64,000 bases of DNA from JABSOG01 sp041583135 (GTDB lineage Bacteria; Pseudomonadota; Gammaproteobacteria; Enterobacterales; Alteromonadaceae): positions 76,752 to 140,751 of the forward strand of contig JBFHGJ010000003.1 of the NCBI GenBank assembly GCA_041583135.1, in the 5' to 3' direction. The notes beneath the pieces were generated by a model. It did not search any database and was not told the origin of the DNA. It saw only the letters and a program-made list of their open reading frames with translations. Of the stretch, positions 25,263-34,388 are shown one piece after another. The position numbers and the translations under genes were made by a program. The stretch's first letter is position 1. Every line of letters starts with the position of its first letter.

Positions 25263-26079
25263 AGCGATTTGGGGATTGCTGCTATTATTTATTAGCAACT
25301 CAGTTATGTCAAAAAGCGCTGAACAATTGTCTTTTAAAGCTGCCGATGAACGAGAATTTAAGCAGTTAAAACAGGGGTTTACTCAGGCTTTTAGTGCTAA
25401 TACAGCGTCACTATTGACGCCATTTTATATCACCAAGCCCTGTAATAATTGCCAGCGCTATGACAGTCGTGCCGACTTTGGGTGGGGGCGGCTAGTCGTT
25501 TATTCGAGTAAAGCCAAGCTTTTGGTTCAAGTGCCTCATCGATTTTATGACCGGGGGACTTGGCAGATAGCCAAGCAATGGCGTAGCCATGAAACACTCG
25601 CCGCGCTGATGGTTAATACTGTTCATCGGTACGGTGAAGGGCGCCATAGTAGAGATTTTTCGACTGCGCCAAACAACGCATTTTTGGCTGCAGCCGAAGC
25701 TTTTATCGCTACTCGCCCAGAAGGTATCGTCGTCCAACTACACGGGTTTAGTAGACACAAACGTAAAACTGCCGCAGGTGCAGTGGCAAATGTGGTACTA
25801 AGCTATGGTCGTAAAGCGGTGAGAAAAGAACTTCAAAAGTTGACACGAATGGCTAACTGCATCAATAAGACGTTTAAAGTCAACGTATTGGTTTATCCCA
25901 TTGAAGTTGAGGAGCTTGGCGGCACTCAAAATATCATTGCTAAAGCCTTTGTGGCGCAAGGATTTAAAGATCGTTTTATACACATAGAGCTTGACGCTGA
26001 CTTCAGGGCTTTCCTTAAAATGGAAAAGGCGCAATCAATGCGATTGTATGATTGCATCAGTGGGGGGGACAATGAGTAA
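25252..26079 (+). CDS. Secreted amidohydrolase-like protein of the polymer operon
   Basis: Start at the ATG at 25252, 5 nt after GAGGGG, giving a signal peptide (residues 1-20, cleavage near VMS-KS) and 275 residues in total. The mature part has VPHRFYDRGT (H96, D100), VQLHGFSRH (H164) and a late IHIELDADFR. These recall the PH-x-x-x-D/E, LH and IEL motifs of zinc N-formylglutamate amidohydrolases and phage poly-gamma-glutamate hydrolases. The same domain occurs twice, without these histidines, in the CapC-like protein of this operon. Two cysteines (CNNC) lie near residues 64-67. I infer a zinc hydrolase that trims or releases the polymer; the family link is by motif only. Confidence 0.55.
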   Translation: MATKAIWGLLLLFISNSVMSKSAEQLSFKAADEREFKQLKQGFTQAFSANTASLLTPFYITKPCNNCQRYDSRADFGWGRLVVYSSKAKLLVQVPHRFYDRGTWQIAKQWRSHETLAALMVNTVHRYGEGRHSRDFSTAPNNAFLAAAEAFIATRPEGIVVQLHGFSRHKRKTAAGAVANVVLSYGRKAVRKELQKLTRMANCINKTFKVNVLVYPIEVEELGGTQNIIAKAFVAQGFKDRFIHIELDADFRAFLKMEKAQSMRLYDCISGGDNE

Positions 26080-29000
26080 TAGGCAACAGTCTCTGTTGAG
26101 GATGGTGTTTATATTTATCACTATTTATGCGTTGAATTCAAATGCACAAGAAGTGTTCACCTCCCGTCTCGATGAACGTATTTATCCGCCGAAACTAAAA
26201 TGGCTGACGTTGGAAGGGACGTCGCAAGGTCGGCCGTTCAAATGGCAACAAGGTCGTTATTTGAGGCTTTATTTCGACAAAACACCACCCAAAAGTGCCA
26301 GAGTGTGGATCCATGGAAAAGGCGGGTTATTTTCACAAGCACAATACACAGAGCTGGAAAGGCAGTGGCTGATTGAAACAGATCAGAACAAAGAGCAACT
26401 GGTGTTGCTTGAAGGTTTTGATGACGCCTATCCTATACGTATTGCTCAGTCTGTAGAGGAGCGTGCGCCTTTTCTTAAAGCTTATTCTCAGCCCTTGTTC
26501 AAGGACGATAAAACTGTAGCCGTTGCTAGGGTGGGTAAAGAGGGAGAGAATGCCAGCACGATCACGCACTACTACCATGAGTTGGGTCAAGGCTCGCCTT
26601 TTGTACAAACATTAAGTGGTCCAGGCAGGTATGAATTTGTTTTTACAACCGAGTGGCTTGCTCAATACGGCAATGTGAATTTAATGGAGTTGAAGGTTGC
26701 TATTGAGGGGGGGGATACACGTACAGAAGTGTTCAAAATACAGCCTCAACTTGATCATTTACTCAAAACACCTTGGTGCGAATGTACCTACTCTCGTCAG
26801 GCGCTCTTTGAAATTGAATTGCCAGAGGGTAAGCATCAGGTTTCGCTCTATGCCGATAGGGTTATGCTAGGCTATTGGCGTTCAATAGAGGCGAGTGAAA
26901 GCTACTTCTTTACTCACAATGCAAAGCTAAAATATAGGGAAAAATCAGCGGTGGCGTTAGCTCCTCCTGAATTGTTCTTTTATCGGACGCTTGGGGCGTT
27001 AAGCGCCACAGAAGTCGCTACGGTTAAGTCTCCTGTTCATGTATCAGAAAGCCATAGCGTCGGCACAATAGTCGATGCTCCGCAGCGGCTATTTACCCAG
27101 CTCAGCGGTTTTGCTCGGATTGGTTTTGGTCTACCTCTGTCCACCTATAACCCTCCGCTGAGGGTGATGATTGAACCCGGTGTCAATAGCTCATTAATCG
27201 AATTAATAACGGATACGGGTGAGCGCATCGAATTGATGCGAAATGGTCGGTTTGACCAAGAGCAGATGCCGCAACAGTATGTTCAATTTAAGAAACCGTA
27301 TCGAAAAATATGGGTCAAAAACTTAAGAGGCAATGTCACTTCGGTTAATCTCGCCCATAAACATTTAAGGCCATTTGGCGCTGATGAGGCAACTTTTATC
27401 ACTGCGGTAAATGAGTATGGGGGGGCAGAAAGTTTAGGTTGGTTGCATGATAAGAATGACCAACGCGGCTCTTCGTACTTATATCGTAACGAATTGGCTT
27501 TGATGGCGACGAGACTTCGTGGCCGATATCAAAGTTTTGTTGAGCGTTACCCACAACAATTGCTGGCCGGTGATTTAACAGCATTGATGACAAGATTAAG
27601 TCAATTACAAAATCAACAATTAACAACCCTTGCTCAGTGGTTTGAAGCAATGTCTGAACAAGGCTTTGGTGGTACTGCACTGCGTTTCCTAGTTGCAACG
27701 TCAATGACGGGGTCGGCAAAATGGCAACAACGCGCAGAAGCTTTCGTACTGGCACGATGGGCGGAGAATGAGCAGTGGTACAATATCGAAGGCTATTGGG
27801 CATATCGCTTTTTACATGACAGCCAGAAGATCGCTTCTGTGGAAATTGCAAAAGCACTGCTGAGGCAAGGTAAGTTTGAACTTGCTGCGAAGTGGTTTTA
27901 TCTGGCTACTCAAGCTGGTTATGACATTCCGTACAATGAGGGCTTCATTGCGGCGAAAGCGGCGGGTTTATCTGCGCTGAGTGATTTTTTTATAGATGGG
28001 CTAAAGGTACAACCTTTACCTGCTGCTTGGCCATATTGGCAAATGCCCGCCAACATGACTTTTTCTGTCAGTAGCAGTGATCTTCTATACAATAAAAAGT
28101 TACAAAGCTATCTAGCTGTCCAGCGTATAACTCATGGGCAGAAGCATCTGGTTCGATTAAACGAGGCTGGGCGTGTGCGATTGACGTTATATTCAGTGAA
28201 AAATTGTAATATGCAATGGCAATCACACGAGCAACTAACAATTAGTATCAATGGGCAAAAAGCTATCTATAAGATTTCCGGCTTGGCAGATTCAAAGTCG
28301 ATGGTCAGTGCTGTGGAGCCTCAGCTGTGTTTGTCCTCGAATAATACTGTGATTATTGAGTTGCCTGAGCATACTCGCGAGTTTATTGTTAAAAGTCAGT
28401 TTCATGATGCCTATGTCGTCGTTGAGCAGCTTGCAGACCTCATATTGGATTGGCCGCAAATTAAAGGATCGCAACAGGTGGTTACTAGGCAGCAGCCCAG
28501 CGTACCCATGACGCCAGTGGAACTGGCGTTTGCAGCGCAAGATAACGCCGATTATGAATGGCAAAGACTACAATCGATTATGTTCAGTGGGGGCAGTAAA
28601 TTAATGTCGTTCAACCGCTGGCAGGGAACTTCACAAGCTGCACGTTGGCTTGAGGCTTTACTGATTGAGCCGGTCAATGTTGGCGAATACTTGATCCCGG
28701 AAAACGGCGTTGAAGTATTACAAATCAATGTCGATAAAAAAAGGGTGATGAATATAAATGTGCGAGAAATCGCTCAGTTTGGCGCCCCTATCTCTCCGGC
28801 AAGTGTTTTGCTCGAAGTTCAAGGTAAAACGTCTATTATTTCCCTCCCGTATAAAGGAACTTTTGATTTAAACCCGGGGAATAACTTCATTCGCCTTTCG
28901 CTAAACAATAAAGAAGGCTTTCATCTCGGCAAACCTGCAGCGCTGAATCGCCGTGCATGGGCGTTTTTTTCGGTAGATGGTTATCAATTGCCAGCAACCA

Positions 29001-30286
29001 AGCGTCGTTTTGAAGTCGCCAGTAAAGTCAAGCCTCTACAAGTTCTGATCCCGGCGCAAAGTCTTGTGCGGATCGATGATGCAAATGGGCAAAGTGAAAA
29101 ACGCTATTTCAGCGAACAAACCATACTTAACTTGAGCCCAAAAAGTGAGCAAGCAGAAACCTTGTATCGACTATGGCGTTGGCAGAAGAAAGAGCAGCCT
29201 CAAGCACAAGATAAGACCGTTAGCTCAATGACGCCACCGCTCTCGTTTAGTGATTCTATGGTGTGGCCGGCCCCGGCTGACGATGCTTTTGAAATGCAAG
29301 GTGTAGGTGACGGTGGGCAACACTCAGCATCTAGTCAAGGCTTTTTTGCTGGCGTGCAATCTAGACGCAATTTTGATGAGGCGGAAAATATTCAAAATGA
29401 ACGTTTTTATCAGTTGGGCTGGCATTATCGCCAGCAACTGCCTGATTGGCAAAGCTATTTTTCTTCAGACTTAGCATTGCGTCGCCACTACGATACACAA
29501 TTACAAACCCTAGCATTGAAAAATGATTACTTCTGGGAGATTAATGATAGCTGGTCATTCGAAGCTGATTTGGATTTTTTCTATCAATATCAAGCGCATT
29601 CGCCACTAATTAGAAATAGTGTTGGGCTAGTGAGTAAAGTTGGAGTTAACTATAGGCGGGATGTTTCCTTCAACAGTGAAAATCGAATGAGCTTAGATTT
29701 TGTTGGGCGCTACCTCAGTTTATCTCCGTTGAATACCGTTGAAAATGGACGAACTCTTGCAGTGGATGATGATGTGTTTTCTCTTTATAAATATAATCAC
29801 CGCCAAGGCGTGGAACTATCTGATGTGTGGCAGTATAGTCCATACCGAGATATTCGAATCAGGGTCTCTGCCAGCCTGTTTTCTAACGAGCAATTTGATC
29901 TTTTTTCACCTACGCGTATGCGCTTTGGCTTGGGATTGCGCCAATACTATGAGCCGTTTGTTATGCGAGTGGATTTTGGTCACACCGTATTTAGAAGAGA
30001 AAATGAGCAAGGCCAATACGACAGGACAAGTCGTGATACGTTGCGCTTTGGCGTGTTATTTGAACATTGGCGGCCGTTGGGTGACTTAGCACAGCTGGAG
30101 TTATTTTCAAATCATGATTTTGATAGCGGTGAAACGTCTTTTGGCATTGAGTTTCACTGGTTTATTACCTCTGGCAAAGGTTATGAGGATTTTGCACCAC
30201 GGAATTTGGTTTTTGGGGCATTACGTAAACGGCAAACTCATCGTCGTATTAAATCCAATCAAGTGCTGAGGCAAGGCGATGAGTGA
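26072..30286 (+). CDS. Large outer-membrane protein with helical solenoid and C-terminal barrel
   Basis: Start at the ATG at 26072, right after GGGGGGAC, giving a signal peptide (cleavage near NSNA-QE) and 1404 residues. Order of parts: beta-rich region (about 30-450), helical repeat region of TPR type (about 460-690, with ALLRQGKFELAAKWFYLATQAGYD), a second beta-rich region, then a C-terminal beta-barrel of about 280 residues. The barrel has many alternating strands, such as WSFEADLDFFYQYQ, MRFGLGLRQYYEPFVMRVDF and TSFGIEFHWFI. A helical solenoid plus barrel is the plan of polysaccharide exporters such as PgaA and BcsC. I infer an outer-membrane export channel. It overlaps both neighbours by 8 nt. 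Confidence 0.7.
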   Translation: MSNRQQSLLRMVFIFITIYALNSNAQEVFTSRLDERIYPPKLKWLTLEGTSQGRPFKWQQGRYLRLYFDKTPPKSARVWIHGKGGLFSQAQYTELERQWLIETDQNKEQLVLLEGFDDAYPIRIAQSVEERAPFLKAYSQPLFKDDKTVAVARVGKEGENASTITHYYHELGQGSPFVQTLSGPGRYEFVFTTEWLAQYGNVNLMELKVAIEGGDTRTEVFKIQPQLDHLLKTPWCECTYSRQALFEIELPEGKHQVSLYADRVMLGYWRSIEASESYFFTHNAKLKYREKSAVALAPPELFFYRTLGALSATEVATVKSPVHVSESHSVGTIVDAPQRLFTQLSGFARIGFGLPLSTYNPPLRVMIEPGVNSSLIELITDTGERIELMRNGRFDQEQMPQQYVQFKKPYRKIWVKNLRGNVTSVNLAHKHLRPFGADEATFITAVNEYGGAESLGWLHDKNDQRGSSYLYRNELALMATRLRGRYQSFVERYPQQLLAGDLTALMTRLSQLQNQQLTTLAQWFEAMSEQGFGGTALRFLVATSMTGSAKWQQRAEAFVLARWAENEQWYNIEGYWAYRFLHDSQKIASVEIAKALLRQGKFELAAKWFYLATQAGYDIPYNEGFIAAKAAGLSALSDFFIDGLKVQPLPAAWPYWQMPANMTFSVSSSDLLYNKKLQSYLAVQRITHGQKHLVRLNEAGRVRLTLYSVKNCNMQWQSHEQLTISINGQKAIYKISGLADSKSMVSAVEPQLCLSSNNTVIIELPEHTREFIVKSQFHDAYVVVEQLADLILDWPQIKGSQQVVTRQQPSVPMTPVELAFAAQDNADYEWQRLQSIMFSGGSKLMSFNRWQGTSQAARWLEALLIEPVNVGEYLIPENGVEVLQINVDKKRVMNINVREIAQFGAPISPASVLLEVQGKTSIISLPYKGTFDLNPGNNFIRLSLNNKEGFHLGKPAALNRRAWAFFSVDGYQLPATKRRFEVASKVKPLQVLIPAQSLVRIDDANGQSEKRYFSEQTILNLSPKSEQAETLYRLWRWQKKEQPQAQDKTVSSMTPPLSFSDSMVWPAPADDAFEMQGVGDGGQHSASSQGFFAGVQSRRNFDEAENIQNERFYQLGWHYRQQLPDWQSYFSSDLALRRHYDTQLQTLALKNDYFWEINDSWSFEADLDFFYQYQAHSPLIRNSVGLVSKVGVNYRRDVSFNSENRMSLDFVGRYLSLSPLNTVENGRTLAVDDDVFSLYKYNHRQGVELSDVWQYSPYRDIRIRVSASLFSNEQFDLFSPTRMRFGLGLRQYYEPFVMRVDFGHTVFRRENEQGQYDRTSRDTLRFGVLFEHWRPLGDLAQLELFSNHDFDSGETSFGIEFHWFITSGKGYEDFAPRNLVFGALRKRQTHRRIKSNQVLRQGDE

Positions 30287-33200
30287 ACTGTCCACGAGTG
30301 AACTATTGCGGTTAAACTTAGATGAGACATGGTCGAGGCTGCATCAAGCCGTGTTGAGTCAGCTAGAACAAGAATTTGAGAAAAGGCGTTTTGATACCAA
30401 CGTGCTTGAAGGGATTGACAAAGAGTATCTGCCATTAATGCAACTGGCACAGTTTTTAACTGAACGTATCGAGCAGTGGTTCAATGAAATTGAACAAAGA
30501 ACTCTACAATTTAATGAGTTTCGAACCAACGTAGTAGACTCGATAAAAAAGGAACAAGTACGACGACACATGTGGGATATAGCCAAAGTGCTTGGCTATA
30601 GCAGTAAAGCGTTGAAGGCCATTGCCAACAATGATGCTAAGTGGCTAGATGCAAATGCCATTTATGATAGACACATCCAAACATTATCAGCTATTGAACA
30701 GAATATCACAGTCACGCTACAGCGATTAGGCGATCTCGTTTCTTTTTTAATCGGTTTTGTCGATGGTGACAAAATAAGCGACATATGGCAGGCTTTGTCC
30801 CTTCATCATAAGTTGATACGGGGGCTGGATTATCATGCCAACCATCATGTTCGGATTGCTGCTTTTAGATGCTTGGGTTATTCATTAAAAGCCTTAAGAG
30901 TTCAACAACATCAGGTCGCCCATCGTGTTCCAGCCAACGTTGTTCAGTATGTCTATCGTTGCTGCTTAGATGATAAGAATTATCTGTGGTTAAGAGTTGA
31001 GGCCATTACTTTGGTATTCGAACTCGATCCACATCAGTTTTTGTCGATTTTAACCAAGATATTCGTATCTGAGCCGCACAGTGATCTATTTCTGCGCGCT
31101 AGAGTGGTTGAATTGCTGTGTGAATATCCGAATAAGGCTGAAGAAGTTGATAATGCCATTGCTTTTGTGCTCAAAGACCCAAGTGATTATGTCCGGCAGC
31201 GATTTGCCAAAAAGGTTGTTAGCTTGCCCTTTGAAAAGGCAATGGATCTGCTCGACTACATAATTGACCACGATGACTGTGCCAAGGTGAGGGCTCAAGC
31301 TTATTTGTCGCTTGCGCAGTTATCAAATGGTGAAAATGATACTGCATTTATAAGCTCAAGGCAGCTGAAAGCTTTGACTCGTGAGCAAGATGATTTTGCA
31401 TTACGAACCTTGCTATATACATTGATACAGTGTGCTTTATTGCATGGTACGCAGTACATTGAAATGTATTATCAAGCGCTTAACAGTCGGCGTGAAGACC
31501 ATCCAAATTTGGCCACGAGGCACTGGCTGGCCCAGTGCCGTGAACACCTTTGGTATATTGCCAATGGTGATTTACTTGATAACGACAGTCAACAAAAGCT
31601 TCAGCAGTTAGCATTAGGTCAATGCTGTCGTATCAAAGTGCCCGAAAAAGCTAATAGAAACAGCTTGTATCGACTACTGGCCTTTATTGGTCGTGACCGA
31701 TATGGCTTTGATGTGGAGGATAAAGGCAAGACGCTTCGTGTTACTGCTGGATTTAAGTTTGGTTTCCGTTTTTGGCGCTTTTGGTACGAGCTATGGCATA
31801 GTGGCACAGACAAAAGACAAAATCATGATCATCTAAAAGGTCGTCTATATTATGGATTGGTGCAAACTGCGCCGCGGCTGATGGCTGAGTTAAGTGTTAC
31901 CAAAGTGCCGGGGGAGCCTTTGATGATCGACACTGAAGGTTCTTGGAGAGACTATTTACCCCTGCTTGATCAAGTGCTTTCAAGTCTTGATCAAGGATGG
32001 CCTACACAAGCGCTCAAGATATATTCTACACATGGTATCACTTATATTTTGCCACCAAGTAATTTCTTTAAAAGGCTCTACGCTCGCAGTTATATTCAAC
32101 TTCATTTTGCCAAACTCGCTGAACTTAGAAACTACAAACAGGGAGATTCACATAAACCCAATTTATACATTGAAAGATTGCGAGGGTTGGGATTCAAAAT
32201 CTGGCTTGAGGGTTACTTGAGTAATAAGAAAGAGTTCAATGGTAACAAGCAGGGCAAAGCAGACAGTCAAGTCGCTCAGTTTTTTTCGGTTATTCCCGCG
32301 CCACTTGCATTGCCGAGCTTTAGTGAATTACAAAACTATTTCTATTCGGTGTATCAAAATTCAATTACTCAGTTGATTGTTTTTAGTTGCGTTGCTACGA
32401 CTAGCTTCTTGTCTGCGCACATCATTAAACTGCTCAAGTTGCGTAGATATCGCAAGAGCATACCGTTAGTTATCGGTGGCTGGGGAACCCGAGGTAAATC
32501 GGGAACCGAGCGACTAAAAGCCGCTTTATTTAACGCAATGGGGTTTAGTGTGGTATCAAAGACAACCGGTTGTGAAGCGATGTTTCTATATGGCCCCTCC
32601 AACAGACCGATGAAAGAAATGTTTCTATTTAGACCCTACGACAAAGCAAGTATCTGGGAGCAGGTGTTTGTGACGGAGTTGTCGAGCAAACTTGGCGCGG
32701 ATGTTTTCTTATGGGAGTGTATGGGATTGAATCCCCGGTATGTTGATATTATTCAAAACCAGTGGATGAATGATGATCTCTCTACAATTACCAATTGCTA
32801 CCCTGACCATGAGGATTTACATGGGCCTGCGGGAATAGAGGTTCCAATCGTAATGCAAAAGTTCATTCCCAAAAAGGGTTTTTTGCTTACATCTGAAGAG
32901 AGTATGTTGCCGTTATTGCAAGACGCAGCGCGGAGGAAAAACACGGCGCTTACGGCCGTAAATTGGCTTGACGTCGGACTACTTTGCGAGGATGTGATTA
33001 AGAGATTTCCCTATGAAGAACACCCTAATAATATCGCTTTAGTTGCCAAGCTTGCCGAAACTCTTGGCGTTAAGAGTGATTTCGCGCTTAAAGAAATGGC
33101 GGACAATGTGGTCGCCGACCTTGGTGTGCTCAAGGTATATCCGACAGCGGTGGTGAGAGGTCGCCGTCTAAGCTTTATCAACGGAATGTCTGCCAATGAG

Positions 33201-34385
33201 CGGCTCGGAGCTATTGGTAATTGGCAGCGTACAGGCCTTGGCGGATTCAGTTTGGATGAGGATCCAGATACTTGGCTTGGGATTGTCGTAAATAACCGCG
33301 CAGATAGAATTGCTCGTTCAAAGGTTTTTGCGGCGATGCTGGTGAACGATATGCAGGCTGACGTCTACTTTTTTATCGGTAATAATTTGAAAGGCTTACA
33401 GGCTTATATAGAACAAGCATGGCAAGGATTTTGTGAAAACTATCAACTGAATTGCGAAAATTTTACGAAGTTGTGTCGTCGCTTTAGGATACCGATTAAT
33501 GAGCGCCAGGTGCTTGGCCGGTTGAGGGGATGTTTATCTGAATACGTTGATGATATCGGATCTTTACCAGAACCAAATGAGCTTGATTGGCAGCTCGCTC
33601 CTATAGATGGCCTAGACAGTCAAGCAATATCCATGTGCTTTCAAACAGATGCACGATTGCTCAAAGAATACCAACAGCACTTCGCCGATTTAAGCGCTGA
33701 TTGCAAGAGCCATGCAAGTAAAGCACTTGATTGGTTGTTTGAGGTGTTTCGATCCAAGTGGGTGGTTATTGATAATTACTATTCCAGCGGTAACCAAACA
33801 ATCAATACAATGGTTGAGCATATACCACCGGGGTTACATGCCAAAATTATTGGTGTTCAGAATATAAAAGGTACAGGGCTTGATTTCGTTTATCGCTGGC
33901 AGGCTTGGGATGAAGTACATCGACATTGTAAAATACTAAATCACAGTGAGGATGAGCAAGCTTTTCAAGGTGCAGTGAAAGCATTAACGACTTGGGAAGA
34001 TTTTGGTTTACTTGACAAAGAAATGGTTGTTGAGACGTTGGCTGTCGCAAAAGACAGAGCTTTGGCTCAAAAGGAGCTGTTGCAGGGGGAACTTAGGCTG
34101 ATAGAGCAGCGTCTAGAGAAACAATTGGCGCAGGTTGAGTGGTCTTTAAGGGCTTCTGGGCAAAATAAATCAAGTTATTGGCACGTTATATTGAGTGCCA
34201 TAGAAGCGTTTTTGGACGCCGGAGATGCTGTTAAACGACGCAAAACAGCAGACAGGATCTACAGCGATTTGATTGAAGGGCTGATTAGCTACGACAAGAC
34301 TTCAGCAGAGCTTGCTAAGCTGAATAAGGCGCAAAAGGGCGGCTGGCTTGCTCAATTTTTAGTAAACCGCCTCGGTAAACTTTGA
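30279..34385 (+). CDS. CapB/PgsB-like Mur-type amide ligase with N-terminal helical repeats
   Basis: A 1368-residue protein. Residues about 1-450 are helical with HEAT-like repeats (VRIAAFRCLGYSLKALR, LRVEAITLVFE, VRQRFAKKVVSLP, VRAQAYLSLAQLS). Residues about 450-690 are of unknown type, and a membrane helix spans about 697-715. The ligase begins at 729: ATP loop GWGTRGKSGTERL (734-746), KTTGCEAMF, WECMGLNP (812-819), and TNCYPDHEDLHGP (838-850), the CapB TN..DH.D..G pattern. A coiled coil is likely near 1210-1260. CapB/PgsB forms the gamma-amide bond of poly-gamma-glutamate from ATP; usual members are about 400 residues, so the N-terminal 690 residues are an addition. Its stop lies 3 bp from the convergent yigB gene. 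Confidence 0.85.
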   Translation: MSELSTSELLRLNLDETWSRLHQAVLSQLEQEFEKRRFDTNVLEGIDKEYLPLMQLAQFLTERIEQWFNEIEQRTLQFNEFRTNVVDSIKKEQVRRHMWDIAKVLGYSSKALKAIANNDAKWLDANAIYDRHIQTLSAIEQNITVTLQRLGDLVSFLIGFVDGDKISDIWQALSLHHKLIRGLDYHANHHVRIAAFRCLGYSLKALRVQQHQVAHRVPANVVQYVYRCCLDDKNYLWLRVEAITLVFELDPHQFLSILTKIFVSEPHSDLFLRARVVELLCEYPNKAEEVDNAIAFVLKDPSDYVRQRFAKKVVSLPFEKAMDLLDYIIDHDDCAKVRAQAYLSLAQLSNGENDTAFISSRQLKALTREQDDFALRTLLYTLIQCALLHGTQYIEMYYQALNSRREDHPNLATRHWLAQCREHLWYIANGDLLDNDSQQKLQQLALGQCCRIKVPEKANRNSLYRLLAFIGRDRYGFDVEDKGKTLRVTAGFKFGFRFWRFWYELWHSGTDKRQNHDHLKGRLYYGLVQTAPRLMAELSVTKVPGEPLMIDTEGSWRDYLPLLDQVLSSLDQGWPTQALKIYSTHGITYILPPSNFFKRLYARSYIQLHFAKLAELRNYKQGDSHKPNLYIERLRGLGFKIWLEGYLSNKKEFNGNKQGKADSQVAQFFSVIPAPLALPSFSELQNYFYSVYQNSITQLIVFSCVATTSFLSAHIIKLLKLRRYRKSIPLVIGGWGTRGKSGTERLKAALFNAMGFSVVSKTTGCEAMFLYGPSNRPMKEMFLFRPYDKASIWEQVFVTELSSKLGADVFLWECMGLNPRYVDIIQNQWMNDDLSTITNCYPDHEDLHGPAGIEVPIVMQKFIPKKGFLLTSEESMLPLLQDAARRKNTALTAVNWLDVGLLCEDVIKRFPYEEHPNNIALVAKLAETLGVKSDFALKEMADNVVADLGVLKVYPTAVVRGRRLSFINGMSANERLGAIGNWQRTGLGGFSLDEDPDTWLGIVVNNRADRIARSKVFAAMLVNDMQADVYFFIGNNLKGLQAYIEQAWQGFCENYQLNCENFTKLCRRFRIPINERQVLGRLRGCLSEYVDDIGSLPEPNELDWQLAPIDGLDSQAISMCFQTDARLLKEYQQHFADLSADCKSHASKALDWLFEVFRSKWVVIDNYYSSGNQTINTMVEHIPPGLHAKIIGVQNIKGTGLDFVYRWQAWDEVHRHCKILNHSEDEQAFQGAVKALTTWEDFGLLDKEMVVETLAVAKDRALAQKELLQGELRLIEQRLEKQLAQVEWSLRASGQNKSSYWHVILSAIEAFLDAGDAVKRRKTADRIYSDLIEGLISYDKTSAELAKLNKAQKGGWLAQFLVNRLGKL

Positions 34386-34388
34386 GCG

